The notes under the pieces: generated by a model | The model's input: only the letters and a program-made list of their open reading frames with translations | Told to the model about the DNA's origin: nothing | Database searches by the model: none | NCBI GenBank assembly: GCA_910580075.1 | Contig: CAJTVR010000021.1 | Location: forward strand, 1-56,816 | DNA from: an uncultured Eubacterium sp. | GTDB taxonomy: Bacteria > Bacillota > Clostridia > Lachnospirales > Lachnospiraceae | Direction: 5' to 3' | Length of the DNA stretch: 56,816 nucleotides | Translations under genes and position numbers: made by a program | Shown here: in pieces, positions 42,559 to 51,734 of the stretch | How the letters are laid out: each line of letters begins with the position of its first letter | Position numbering within the stretch: position 1 is the first letter of the stretch

Positions 42559-44373
42559 ATGAAAGTTAAAATTTCTGACTGGATTGCTGATTTCCTGGCA
42601 GATCAGGGAATCCGGTATAATTTTACAGTGCCGGGCGGGGGTGCTATGCACCTGAATATGTCGCTGGGCCATAAAAAGGGGATGCATAATATATTTGTGC
42701 ACCATGAACAGGCGGCGGCAATGGCGGCTGAGGCATATTACCGGACGGCGAATGAGCTGCCAGTCGTCTGCTGTACGACAGGACCGGGAGGCACGAATAC
42801 ACTGACGGGAGTTCTGGGAGCATGGCTGGACAGTATCCCGATGCTGGTCATAAGCGGCCAGGTGCGTTATGCAACGACGGCACGTGCGGCAGGTATTCCG
42901 GTACGTGCGATGGGAGACCAGGAGTATGACATTACGCCTATGGCGGCGCATATGACAAAATATGCACAAATGGTATATGAGCCGGAAAAAGTGAAGTACC
43001 ATTTTCAAAAGGCGCTGTACCTGGCACTGCACGGAAGGCCGGGGCCTGTCTGGCTGGATATTCCGCTGGATGTGCAGGGAGCGCTGATAGACCCGGATGA
43101 TTTTTTGGAATTTACACCAGGCGGGCCCGGGGAAGCGGATGAGGAACGGTCTGTAACGGATGCACAGATACAAGAAGTGACAGATAAGGTAAAAAAGGCA
43201 GTACGTCCGGTATTTTATGTCGGGAATGCAGTACATACGGCGGACTGTGCCGGACTGATGCGCGAAACGGCAAAAAGGCTTGGCATTCCGGTCGTTACCG
43301 CGTGGAATGCAACGGATTTAATCCCGCATGATGATCCTATGTTTGCCGGAATTCCGGGACTGTTAGGAGACAGGCCGGGCAACTGGGCGGTGCAGAATGC
43401 GGATCTGATCCTGTCCGCAGGGTGCAGGCTTGGCTGCAGGCAGGCTGGCTACGATGTGCGCAGCTGGGCTAGGGAGGCGTATGTCATTATGAATGACGCC
43501 GACCCGTATGAGCTGAAAAAACCTAGCATTCATGTAGAAATGCCTGTACAGGCGGATGTGTCGCAGTTTCTCGCAAAACTTTGTAAAGCGCTAAAAGAGC
43601 CTTTAAAGCCGCATGAGGAATGGATGCAGGTCTGCAGGCAGTGGAGAAGGAAATATCCGGTTGTTACAGAAAAACACTGCAGGCCGGATATGCCTGTGAA
43701 TCCGTACTGTTTTCTGAAAGAGATTAGCAGCGCTGTTTCAGCAGACCAGCATATTGTACTGGGAAACGGAACGCCGCAGGCCTGTCTGCATGCCATTAAA
43801 ATCAAAGAACATACAAGGCTGATCTGCAACAGCGGGGCGGCGAGCATGGGATACGGACTTCCGGCAGCGATTGGCTGCTGCTTTGCAGCCGGGAAAAAAG
43901 ATGTGGTGTGCCTGACCGGGGACGGAAGCATACAGATGAATCTGCAGGAGCTGCAGACGATTGTACACCATAAGCTGCCCGTCAGGATATTTATCATAAA
44001 TAACGGGGGCTATCATTCGATGCGCCAGACGGAGGAAAATCTGTTTCCTGAAGATTCAAAGGTTGGTATCGGGCCGGAAAGCGGGGATCTTAGATTTCCG
44101 GATATGCATAAAATCGCGGATGCATATGGTATTCCGTATTTTTCTGCCAGAACCAACCGGGAGCTTCCAGGCGTGATCAGCCAGGTGCTTGCATGCAGCG
44201 GATATGCTGTCTGTGAACTGTATGCAGATATCCGCCAGAAATTTGAGCCCAAAAGTGCAGCCAGGCGTCTGGAAGACGGTACAATGATTAGTCCGCCTCT
44301 GGAGGATTTAGCGCCGTTTCTGCCAAGAGAAGAGCTGAAAGAGATTATGCTGATACCGATGTGGAAAGACTGA
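42559..44373 (+). CDS. Acetolactate-synthase-like TPP enzyme
   Basis: This 604-residue three-domain TPP enzyme has N-terminal HHEQAAAMAAEAYYR (catalytic Glu at about residue 51) and TTGPGGTNTLTGVLGAWLDS. The C-terminal TPP site is LTGDGSIQMNLQELQTI...INNGGYHSMRQTE. It resembles acetolactate synthases but has no small regulatory subunit beside it and sits in a glycan cluster. In the Yersinia yersiniose pathway a TPP enzyme of this class (YerE) adds a two-carbon unit to a CDP-ketosugar, which is one possibility here with RfbF nearby. Other acyloin or decarboxylation roles are equally possible. Confidence 0.88.
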   Translation: MKVKISDWIADFLADQGIRYNFTVPGGGAMHLNMSLGHKKGMHNIFVHHEQAAAMAAEAYYRTANELPVVCCTTGPGGTNTLTGVLGAWLDSIPMLVISGQVRYATTARAAGIPVRAMGDQEYDITPMAAHMTKYAQMVYEPEKVKYHFQKALYLALHGRPGPVWLDIPLDVQGALIDPDDFLEFTPGGPGEADEERSVTDAQIQEVTDKVKKAVRPVFYVGNAVHTADCAGLMRETAKRLGIPVVTAWNATDLIPHDDPMFAGIPGLLGDRPGNWAVQNADLILSAGCRLGCRQAGYDVRSWAREAYVIMNDADPYELKKPSIHVEMPVQADVSQFLAKLCKALKEPLKPHEEWMQVCRQWRRKYPVVTEKHCRPDMPVNPYCFLKEISSAVSADQHIVLGNGTPQACLHAIKIKEHTRLICNSGAASMGYGLPAAIGCCFAAGKKDVVCLTGDGSIQMNLQELQTIVHHKLPVRIFIINNGGYHSMRQTEENLFPEDSKVGIGPESGDLRFPDMHKIADAYGIPYFSARTNRELPGVISQVLACSGYAVCELYADIRQKFEPKSAARRLEDGTMISPPLEDLAPFLPREELKEIMLIPMWKD

Positions 44374-44399
44374 CGGAAACAGTTTTATTAAGCGGGATT

Positions 44400-44478
44400 T
44401 AAGGAAAAAGAAGCAGAGATTTAGAAAAAGAGGAAGCGGAATTCTTGGAAAAAGAAGCAGAATTTAAGGAAAAAAGAA
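44400..44478 (+). repeat. Degenerate A-rich repeat before the SDR gene
   Basis: GGAAAAAGAAGCAGA-like units recur about every 24 bp (near 44401, 44425 and 44449, with a partial fourth). The intergenic stretch can be read in a longer SDR frame from 44445, but the good ribosome site favours the later start. Confidence 0.55.
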
Positions 44479-44498
44479 TGCAGACAGGAGGTAATCAA

Positions 44499-45164
44499 AT
44501 GAGGAGAGCACTGGTGACAGGTGCAGGACGCGGAATCGGTTCAGCGGCTGCCAGGCAGCTGCGCCTGGCAGGATATGAAGTCTTTGCGCCTGCCAGGGCA
44601 GAACTTGACCTGGCAGACCGGGAAAGTATTGAAAAGTTTTTGCAACAATATTCGGACACAGCCTTTGACGTGCTGATTAATAATGCAGGCATTCATGAAC
44701 CGGCGCTGGTGGAGGAAATCTCAGAAGCGGATATACAGTCTATGTTTGAAATCAATCTGTATGCCCCGCTCAGGCTGATTCAGGGGGTGGTGCCAAATAT
44801 GAAAAAGAACTGGTACGGAAGAATCGTAAACACAGGATCGATCTGGGGAATGGCAGGCAAGGCCGGGCGCAGCGTTTATGCAGCTACAAAACACGGCCTG
44901 CATGGGATTACACAGACACTGGCGGTAGAGCTGGCACCTTATAATATTCTGATTAATACTGTCTGCCCGGGATTTACACTGACAGACCTGACAAGGAAAA
45001 ACCTAACCGAGGCCCAGATGAAGGAAACAGCGTCTGCGATACCGGCGGGACGGATGGCAGAGCCTGAAGAGCCGGCAAAGCTGATCTGCTTTCTGGCAGG
45101 AGAGGATAATACTTATATTACAGGGCAGCAGATTGCTGTGGACGGAGGTTATACGTCATTATGA
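44499..45164 (+). CDS. Short-chain dehydrogenase/reductase
   Basis: This classical SDR of 221 residues has ALVTGAGRGIGSAAARQL (NAD(P) loop), NNAGIHEPALVEE, catalytic S in NTGSIWGMAG, YAATKHGLHG (YxxxK), and the C-terminal YITGQQIAVDGGY. ATG 44499 is chosen because AGGAGGTAAT is 6 nt upstream. The next gene overlaps as ATGA. It probably reduces or oxidises a keto intermediate made by the neighbouring TPP or cyclase-like enzymes; the substrate is not known. Confidence 0.9.
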   Translation: MRRALVTGAGRGIGSAAARQLRLAGYEVFAPARAELDLADRESIEKFLQQYSDTAFDVLINNAGIHEPALVEEISEADIQSMFEINLYAPLRLIQGVVPNMKKNWYGRIVNTGSIWGMAGKAGRSVYAATKHGLHGITQTLAVELAPYNILINTVCPGFTLTDLTRKNLTEAQMKETASAIPAGRMAEPEEPAKLICFLAGEDNTYITGQQIAVDGGYTSL

Positions 45165-46255
45165 AAGTACATTCAAAATTCGGGGATTATCAGGTGATCA
45201 AAGAGCCGGATCTTTCTTTTTTAAAAGAGCTGTGTAAGGCGGCAGATGCTATGATTGTGGCAGACGAACAGGTATTCCGGCTGTACCGGGAATATTTTGC
45301 GGATGTGCCAGAGGAAAGGCTGTATCTGGTTCAGGCTGCAGAAGAACATAAGATTATGGAAACGGCTCTTGCGGTCTGCGAAAAGATGATGGATCTTCCG
45401 GCAAAAAGAAACGCACGCCTGATTTCAGCCGGAGGCGGGATTATTCAGGATGTTACGGGATTTGCAGCCAGCATCCTGTACCGGGGCATCCGGTGGACAT
45501 TTGTGCCGACGACGCTGCTTGCAGGATGCGACAGCTGTATTGGCGGAAAGACCAGCCTGAATTATAAAAACTATAAAAATCTGATCGGCACGTTTTATCC
45601 GCCGGATGAGATACATATCTGCCCGGCATTTTTTGTAACCCTGACAGACAGGGATTTTGAAAGCGGGCTTGGAGAAGTGGTCAAATTTCATATTATGGCC
45701 GGGAGGAAAGGGCTGGAAAGTCTGGAAACCCATATGGATGCGCTTTTAAACAGGCAGGAACAGGTGCTGTTGCAGTTTGTGGAAAGCAGCCTGCGTTTTA
45801 AAAAGGCTGTGATTGAAGCAGATGAGTTTGACCGCGGAGAACGGGTAAAACTAAATTTTGCGCATACATTCGGACATGCTGCTGAGTCTGTGAGCGGCTA
45901 TAAAATCCCGCATGGCACGGCGGTTGCGATTGGAATGATTATGGCGAACCGCATTTCGGTAAAACGCAGGCTGCTTACACAGGAAGCCTGCCAGAGGACG
46001 GAACGGCTGCTGCTTCGGATTATCCATATAAAGGAGCGGCTGACAGAGTATCCGGCCGGACAGTTTGTGGAGGCGGTGCGCAAAGATAAAAAACAGGTCA
46101 GTGACTGTCTGACAGCGGTTTTACTGACAGAAGAAGTACTGACAGGCGAAGATATGGGGCTGATTGTCGTGCATGATATCCAGACGGAGGAAATCACGGA
46201 GGCTCTGTATTATTTTCAGGAGCTTTATGATACATACCACAGGGGGAACAGATGA
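45161..46255 (+). CDS. 3-dehydroquinate-synthase-like sugar-phosphate cyclase
   Basis: This 364-residue protein is of the DHQS superfamily. Motifs are ISAGGGIIQDVTGFAASI (NAD site), FVPTTLLAGCDSCIGGKTSLNYKNYKNLIGTFYPP, GLGEVVKFHIM and NFAHTFGHAAES with IPHGTAVAIGM (zinc-ligand Glu and His residues). AGCDSCIGGKTSLNYKNYKN differs from the usual AQVDSSVGGKTGIN of shikimate-pathway DHQS. Its place between SDR and reductase in a glycan cluster also argues against a housekeeping role. It may cyclise a keto-sugar phosphate to a cyclitol-like ring. It overlaps both neighbours by 4 bp. Confidence 0.87.
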   Translation: MKVHSKFGDYQVIKEPDLSFLKELCKAADAMIVADEQVFRLYREYFADVPEERLYLVQAAEEHKIMETALAVCEKMMDLPAKRNARLISAGGGIIQDVTGFAASILYRGIRWTFVPTTLLAGCDSCIGGKTSLNYKNYKNLIGTFYPPDEIHICPAFFVTLTDRDFESGLGEVVKFHIMAGRKGLESLETHMDALLNRQEQVLLQFVESSLRFKKAVIEADEFDRGERVKLNFAHTFGHAAESVSGYKIPHGTAVAIGMIMANRISVKRRLLTQEACQRTERLLLRIIHIKERLTEYPAGQFVEAVRKDKKQVSDCLTAVLLTEEVLTGEDMGLIVVHDIQTEEITEALYYFQELYDTYHRGNR

Positions 46256-47193
46256 AAAAGGTACTGATTACAGGCCCGACCGGCGTAGCAGGCACATCCC
46301 TGATTCAGGAGCTGGTCCGGCATGGAATTTCTGTAACGGCAGTAATAAGGCCTGGATCCAGACGGCGCGGTGCAATTTTAGACCACAGTCTGGTGGAGGT
46401 TACCGAGTGCGGCCTGCATGAGCTTGCCCTGCTGCCTGAGAGACTGGCGGATGATTACGATGTGTTTTTTCATTTTGCCTGGGACGGGACATACGGGCAG
46501 AGCAGGCAGGACCTTTACCTGCAGACACAGAATATAAAATATACACTGGATGCGGTGCATACAGCCGCGCACCTGGGATGCAGGACTTTTATCGGTGCCG
46601 GCAGCCAGAGCGAGTTCGGACATACCGATGGAATCCTGCATCCGTATATGCCGTGCCGTCCTGATAACGGGTATGGAATCGCAAAGCTGTCTGCAGGAAG
46701 GATGAGCAGGCTGGAATGCCAAAAGGCAGGTATCCGGCATATATGGTGCAGGATTGTCAGTATGTACGGGCCGCATGACGGGACGTATACAATGGTTATG
46801 AGCGGAATACTAAAGATGTTAAAAGGAGAGAGGCCGCAGTATACCAAAGGAGAGCAGGTCTGGGATTATATATACAGCAGGGATGCAGCACGTGCGTTCC
46901 GGCTGATTGCCGAAAAGGGAAAGGACGGGGCTGTTTACTGTATCGGGACAGGGCAGACAAGATCGCTGAAGGAGTTTATCTGCGCGGTCCGTGATGCCGC
47001 CAGTCCCGGGCTGGAGCTGAAATTCGGGGAGCTTGACTATTATCCGGACCAGGTGATGCATTTGGAAGCAGACATAACAAATCTGACACAGGACACGGGA
47101 TTTGTACCGGTGTACACATTTGAAGAAGGAATTCGTGAGACAGTCGCATGGGCTGCAGCAGACCTTAAGAAAGCAGAAGGAGGACGCGGATGA
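46252..47193 (+). CDS. NAD-dependent nucleotide-sugar reductase/epimerase
   Basis: This 313-residue extended SDR starts with LITGPTGVAGTSLIQELV and has GAGSQSEFGH and NGYGIAKLSAG (Y-x-x-x-K). It is the intact paralogue of the nonsense-mutated gene at 4761-5693; compare CIGTGQTRSLKEF with that gene's broken site. It overlaps the preceding cyclase-like gene and the following rfbF by 4 bp each. With RfbF it fits a CDP-sugar pathway, most simply a 4-ketoreductase or epimerase. The exact reaction is not known. Confidence 0.87.
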   Translation: MKKVLITGPTGVAGTSLIQELVRHGISVTAVIRPGSRRRGAILDHSLVEVTECGLHELALLPERLADDYDVFFHFAWDGTYGQSRQDLYLQTQNIKYTLDAVHTAAHLGCRTFIGAGSQSEFGHTDGILHPYMPCRPDNGYGIAKLSAGRMSRLECQKAGIRHIWCRIVSMYGPHDGTYTMVMSGILKMLKGERPQYTKGEQVWDYIYSRDAARAFRLIAEKGKDGAVYCIGTGQTRSLKEFICAVRDAASPGLELKFGELDYYPDQVMHLEADITNLTQDTGFVPVYTFEEGIRETVAWAAADLKKAEGGRG

Positions 47194-48002
47194 AGGTTGT
47201 GATTTTAGCCGGCGGATTCGGCACCCGGATTAGCGAGGAAAGCCACTTAAAGCCAAAGCCGATGCTGGAAATCGGCGGGAAACCGATTCTATGGCATATT
47301 ATGAAAGAATATTCCTGGTACGGCTTTCATGAATTCATTATCTGCGCCGGCTATAAGCAGCATATGATTAAGGAATGGTTTGCGGACTATTATCTGCACA
47401 GCAGCGATATCACGTTTGATTTTGCTGACCACGGGAATATGACTGTCCACAATAACTTTGCAGAACCGTGGAAAGTGACGGTTGTGGATACGGGGCAGCA
47501 TACGATGACTGGCGGAAGGATCAAAAGAATCCAGAACTTTGTGGGACAGGAGCCGTTTTTTTTAACATACGGGGACGGGGTAAGCGACATTGACCTGTGC
47601 GCACTTTTGGAATTTCACAAAAGCCATGGGAAAACAGCGACGCTGACAGCAGCCGCAGTCAGCCAGAGGTTCGGCGTTCTGGGGATTGGAAACGGCAGAG
47701 AGGTCTTATCTTTCCGTGAAAAAAAGACGTCTGACCAGGCCAGGGTAAACGCCGGGTATATGGTGCTGCAGCCGGAAGTGTTTCAGTATATTGCCGGGGA
47801 CGATACGGTCTTTGAAAAAGAACCGCTGGAAGCGCTGGTGCAAAACGGGCAGCTGATGGCATATATTTTTGACGGGTACTGGCAGTGTATGGACACCAAA
47901 CGTGAAATGGACCAGCTGAACCGGCTGTGGGACAGCGGACAGGCACCATGGAAAAAATGGACAGACCGCACGGATCCTGTGCCTGGGAAGGAGGGCGTAT
48001 GA
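47190..48002 (+). CDS. rfbF: Glucose-1-phosphate cytidylyltransferase
   Basis: This complete 270-residue RfbF opens with VVILAGGFGTRISEESHLKPKPML (nucleotide-binding loop and conserved Lys), followed by GGKPILWHIMKEYSWYGFHEFIICAGYKQH, LTYGDGVSDIDL and YWQCMDTKREMD. It makes CDP-glucose. It overlaps the reductase upstream and the GT2 gene downstream by 4 bp each. It may supply CDP-glucose for both clusters, since the cluster 1 copy lacks its N-terminus. Confidence 0.95.
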   Translation: MKVVILAGGFGTRISEESHLKPKPMLEIGGKPILWHIMKEYSWYGFHEFIICAGYKQHMIKEWFADYYLHSSDITFDFADHGNMTVHNNFAEPWKVTVVDTGQHTMTGGRIKRIQNFVGQEPFFLTYGDGVSDIDLCALLEFHKSHGKTATLTAAAVSQRFGVLGIGNGREVLSFREKKTSDQARVNAGYMVLQPEVFQYIAGDDTVFEKEPLEALVQNGQLMAYIFDGYWQCMDTKREMDQLNRLWDSGQAPWKKWTDRTDPVPGKEGV

Positions 48003-48951
48003 AACATATATCCGTAATGACGCCCTGCTATAATGAAGAAGGAAACATAAGAAATATTTACCAGGAAGTAAAAAAACAGTTTGACCTGCTGCCGCAGTAT
48101 ACTTACGAACATATTTTTATTGATAACTGCTCTGAGGATCATTCCAGAGAAATTTTACGGAATCTGGCTGCAGAGGATAAAAATGTCAGGGTTATTTTGA
48201 ATGTGGCGAATTTCGGTCCCAACCGCTCCGGGACTTACGGTATGTTTCAGGGAAGCGGAGACGCACTGATTGCAATTGTATGCGACCTTCAGGACCCGCC
48301 GGAGCTGATTCCGGAGTTTTTAAAGAAATGGGAAGAAGGATATAAGGTCGTCATGGGGCAGAAAGTAAAAAGCGACGAAAATCCCCTGATGTGTACCGCA
48401 TCCGCTGGATTTACTACCGTCTGATGTCCGGACTGTCGGAGACGGAGCACCTTGCAAATGTGACAGGATACGGGCTGTATGACCGGGAAGTCTTAAAGAT
48501 GATCCAGTGGATGGACGACCCGGAGCCTTATGTGCGCGGCCTGATCACACAGCTGGGTTATCCCTGCTGCCTGATTGAGTATACACAGCGCAGCCGGAAA
48601 ACGGGAAAGTCAAGCTACAGTCTGCGGGGCTATTTTGATTTTGCAGTAACCGGGCTGACGCATGTGTCGAAAAAACCGCTCCGGATAGCGACTTTTATAG
48701 GGTTTGGCATGTCTGCAGCCAGTTTTGCAGCCGCAGCAGTCTATCTGATGATGAAGCTGGTCATGTGGGATCAGTTTGATATGGGCATGGCACCGGTTTT
48801 AATCGGAATGTTCCTGCTTGGGTCTGTGCAGCTTGCATTTATAGGGGTCATCGGGGAGTATATCGGAGCAATTCTTACAAGGGTGACGAAACGCCCGATG
48901 GTCATAGAAGACGAACGGATTAATTTTGATGAAACAGAGGACAGACAATGA
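47999..48951 (+). pseudogene. GT2 glycosyltransferase, GtrB-like, split by a TG duplication
   Basis: The first frame (47999-48424) codes SVMTPCYNEEGNIRNIYQEVK and CDLQDPPELIPEFLKKWEEGY and ends wrongly at CTASAGFTTV. The second (from 48391, two bases off) continues MYRIRWIYYRLMSGLSE, TGYGLYDREVLKMI, and ends with two TM helices (about 48690-48890), as in polyprenyl-phosphate glucosyltransferases. The crossover is at CTGATGTGTACCGC, where the expected reading is ENPLMYRIRWIYY. Deleting one TG pair restores a 316-residue protein. The whole would load a sugar onto undecaprenyl phosphate for the GT-C enzymes. It could be a true mutation or a sequencing error. Confidence 0.85.
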
Positions 48952-50054
48952 ATCGGAAAAAGCTGCGCAGACTGGGAACAGAATTATTTATGCTGATCAT
49001 AATCTTTATGACGGGATATTATAGATTTGATGCATATGCGGCTGCCGCGGATACAGCGGACGCCGGTCCTGCTTTAGATTTAGGCGGCACAGATCCGTCT
49101 GAGTCTGAAGGAGAGGGGACGAAAGAGGATCCATTTGATTTTGAAGGAGAGGGGACGAAAGAAGATCCGTATCTGATTTCGTCAGTGGATGATTTAAAGC
49201 GGCTGCGGGACAATGTGGACCGCGGGGTTACATATGAGGAATGCTATTTTGCACAGACAGAGGATTTGTTTTTCTCCAGAGAAGAAAACTGGGAGCCGAT
49301 TGGCGATGTGCCGGATAAATACGCATTTGCGGGATGTTATGATGGCAGAGGGCATGTGATGCATCAGCTGCACTGTTTCAATAAACATGCAGGCCTGTTT
49401 GCACTTTTAAGCGGAGAAGTAAGGAACCTTGGAATAGAAAGCGGCAGCTTTCGGGGAGAGTGCATTGGAAGCATAACCAGTCATGGTATTGGCAGTCCGA
49501 AAATAATCAACTGCTATAATAAAGCTTCTGTAAGAGGGAGAGGCAGAGCAGGCGGGATTACAGATAATTTTTCCGTGCTGGTTCTGTTTTGCTGGAATCT
49601 TGGAAAAGTGTCTGGCGAAAAAAAAGGCACTGTTACAGCCGGCATTACCTCATACGGAACTGCATCGATTGAATACTGCTATACGACGCAGACAGAACAT
49701 CTGACAGATGCTGCGGTTTTTCTGGGAACGGTGACAGAATCCGGCATGATTGAAAAAGACGGCATGGACGATGCCCTTTTGGACACGTATCTGGCAGTCA
49801 TCAGATATCCGGATGCTTCGCTTGTTTCAAAAGAGAATCTGGTATTTTTAACAGCGCAGGACGGGAATCTGGCCTTTCTTAAGAACCGTATACCAGACGC
49901 GTATAAACAGGCACTGGCAAAAGGTTATACTGTCGAAATTTTTCTGGCTGCTGCTGCAGTATTTTTTCTGATTCTTCTGGGGATATCATCCATAAAAAAG
50001 CCGGAATCCCAAAAGAGTGCAGCGGTCATAAAGGCGGAGGATGATTTATGCTGA
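48948..50054 (+). CDS. Secreted GLUG-like repeat protein with C-terminal membrane anchor
   Basis: This 368-residue protein has an N-terminal signal (ELFMLIIIFMTGYY) and a C-terminal TM (VEIFLAAAAVFFLILLGISSI). Between them are parallel beta-helix-like segments of the GLUG style: GTKEDPYLISSVDDLKRLRD, FAGCYDGRGHVMHQLHCF, GLFALLSGEVRNLGIESGSF, GSPKIINCYNKASVRGRGRAGGI. Such repeats occur in surface and carbohydrate-binding proteins. A 36-bp repeat (EGEGTKEDP twice) is at the N-end. Its role in the glycan cluster is unknown; it may be a surface scaffold. Confidence 0.7.
   Translation: MNRKKLRRLGTELFMLIIIFMTGYYRFDAYAAAADTADAGPALDLGGTDPSESEGEGTKEDPFDFEGEGTKEDPYLISSVDDLKRLRDNVDRGVTYEECYFAQTEDLFFSREENWEPIGDVPDKYAFAGCYDGRGHVMHQLHCFNKHAGLFALLSGEVRNLGIESGSFRGECIGSITSHGIGSPKIINCYNKASVRGRGRAGGITDNFSVLVLFCWNLGKVSGEKKGTVTAGITSYGTASIEYCYTTQTEHLTDAAVFLGTVTESGMIEKDGMDDALLDTYLAVIRYPDASLVSKENLVFLTAQDGNLAFLKNRIPDAYKQALAKGYTVEIFLAAAAVFFLILLGISSIKKPESQKSAAVIKAEDDLC
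49107..49178 (+). repeat. 36-bp in-frame tandem repeat
   Basis: Two copies (49107 and 49143) code EGEGTKEDP(F/Y). The unit is 12 codons, so length variation would not shift the frame. Confidence 0.8.
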
Positions 50055-50166
50055 CAGTCGTTAAAATCTGTCAGGCTCCCTGAGCTGCGGGCGGGAATGC
50101 TTTTTAGATGACAGCAGATTTTACTGCCCGCTGGGTTATGCGTATCATAAAGGAGGCGGATGGAAA

Positions 50167-51705
50167 TTGGTTACTGGAAACCCGTATGAGGCATTTTCTT
50201 TTTCAGAGTTCTGGGATATGCTGGATGCGACTTTTCTTTCTTTTTATTTCATACTGTTTGTATTCGTACTGGCATTTCTTTACTATGTGCTGCCTGGGAA
50301 AGTGCGCTGGCTGGTTCTGCTGGCAGGAAGTGTGCTGTTTTACAGCACGGCGGGGATTCATCCGCTGATAATAATAGTTCTTACTGCCCTGATTACCTGG
50401 CTGGCAGCGCTTTTTATTGCATCTGATGCAAAGAAAGAGAGGCGCAAAAGACGTCTGATTCTTTCGTCTGCCGTGCTTGTCCTTCTTGCAGCGCTTGTTT
50501 TTGGAAAATGCTATATATTATTGGAATGGAAATTTCATTATATAATACCGCTTGGAATTTCTTATTATACATTTTCAGCGATTGGATATCTGGCTGATGT
50601 GTACTGGAGAAAAGATACTGCAGAACAAAATTTTCTGAAACTTGCACTGTTTTTGCTGTATTTTCCTAAAATACTGCAGGGGCCGATAGCAAGGCACAGG
50701 AATCTGGGCAGGAAGCTGATCCAGGGGCATCGGTTTGATTACCAGGAATTTTGTTTCGGTATGCAGCTTGCCCTGTGGGGTTATTTCAAAAAGCTGGTGA
50801 TTGCTGACCGCCTCGGCATCTTTACGTCCAGTGTATTTTCAGGATACCAGTCTTTGGGCGGTGCGGTGACTGTACTGGGTGCTGCGCTGTCTGCGGTGCA
50901 GTTATACTGCGACTTTTCCGGCTGCATGGATATTTCTGCAGGAGTATCGCAGATGTTTGGAATCCAGCTGGAACGCAATTTTGCACACCCGTTTTTCTCG
51001 CGTACGGCATCTGAATTCTGGAGACGGTGGCATATTACGCTTGGTACGTGGTTTAAGGATTATGTTTATATGCCGGCGGTAGTGTCTGCGCCGCTGATAC
51101 GCTTATCAGGCAGAATCAGAAAACGTTTTGGAAAGCGTGCCCAGAGTGTGGTGATGACAGCGATTCCTCTGGCGGCCGTCTGGATTCTGACAGGACTGTG
51201 GCATGGAACGGGTCTGAACTATCTGGTATGGGGTGCATACTGGGGCATTCTGATTATTTTTTCTGCTGTTTTTGCACCTGAGATCCGCAAGATAACAGCA
51301 TGGCTGAAAATAAATACGAACGCTCCGTCCTGGAAGTATATTCAGATGGCCAGGACATTTCTGCTGTTTAGCTTTGCAAGGCTTATTACGGTTCCAGGGG
51401 ATCTGGCTGTAACGGCACAGATGCTGCGCACAGTATTTACATCGCCGCAGCTGTGGCAGCTGTCTGACGGTACTTTATATGCACAGGGGCTGGACTGGAG
51501 GGAATTTGTTTTTGTGACTGCCATGACGGGTGTCTTGTGGTTCGTAAGCCTGCAGCAGGAAACATGCAGCCTTCGCGAAAAGATTGCGGGCTGGAACCTG
51601 ATTGCCAGATGTGCGTTTTATGCGTGTGCGCTTATGTTTGTACTTATTTTCGGCATTTACGGGCCGTCATATGGAGCAGGGGCATTTGCCTATATGAATT
51701 ATTAA
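50167..51705 (+). CDS. MBOAT-family O-acyltransferase (DltB/AlgI-like)
   Basis: This 512-residue polytopic membrane protein has SEFWRRWHITLGTWFKDYVYMP and LTGLWHGTGLNYLVWGAYWG; the His in LWHGT is the conserved MBOAT active-site residue. LLYFPKILQGPIARH is the other family block. TTG 50167 is chosen because AAAGGAGG is 10 nt upstream; a nearby ATG (50160) is out of frame. It would move an acyl or aminoacyl group from a carrier protein across the membrane to a glycan. A carrier protein and an adenylation enzyme follow directly, which is the DltB-DltC-DltA arrangement in another order. Confidence 0.9.
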   Translation: MVTGNPYEAFSFSEFWDMLDATFLSFYFILFVFVLAFLYYVLPGKVRWLVLLAGSVLFYSTAGIHPLIIIVLTALITWLAALFIASDAKKERRKRRLILSSAVLVLLAALVFGKCYILLEWKFHYIIPLGISYYTFSAIGYLADVYWRKDTAEQNFLKLALFLLYFPKILQGPIARHRNLGRKLIQGHRFDYQEFCFGMQLALWGYFKKLVIADRLGIFTSSVFSGYQSLGGAVTVLGAALSAVQLYCDFSGCMDISAGVSQMFGIQLERNFAHPFFSRTASEFWRRWHITLGTWFKDYVYMPAVVSAPLIRLSGRIRKRFGKRAQSVVMTAIPLAAVWILTGLWHGTGLNYLVWGAYWGILIIFSAVFAPEIRKITAWLKINTNAPSWKYIQMARTFLLFSFARLITVPGDLAVTAQMLRTVFTSPQLWQLSDGTLYAQGLDWREFVFVTAMTGVLWFVSLQQETCSLREKIAGWNLIARCAFYACALMFVLIFGIYGPSYGAGAFAYMNY

Positions 51706-51734
51706 ACGGCTGTAAACAGAAGGAGGTTTTCGTT

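Noticed and set aside
42559..44373. TPP enzyme as the housekeeping acetolactate synthase (IlvB)
   Set aside because: There is no IlvN small subunit or other branched-chain amino acid gene nearby, and its neighbours are glycan genes; still, only a genome check can exclude it.
50160..50162. ATG just after the ribosome site as MBOAT start
   Set aside because: It is out of frame with the MBOAT and meets TGA after nine codons; the TTG at 50167 fits the frame and spacing.
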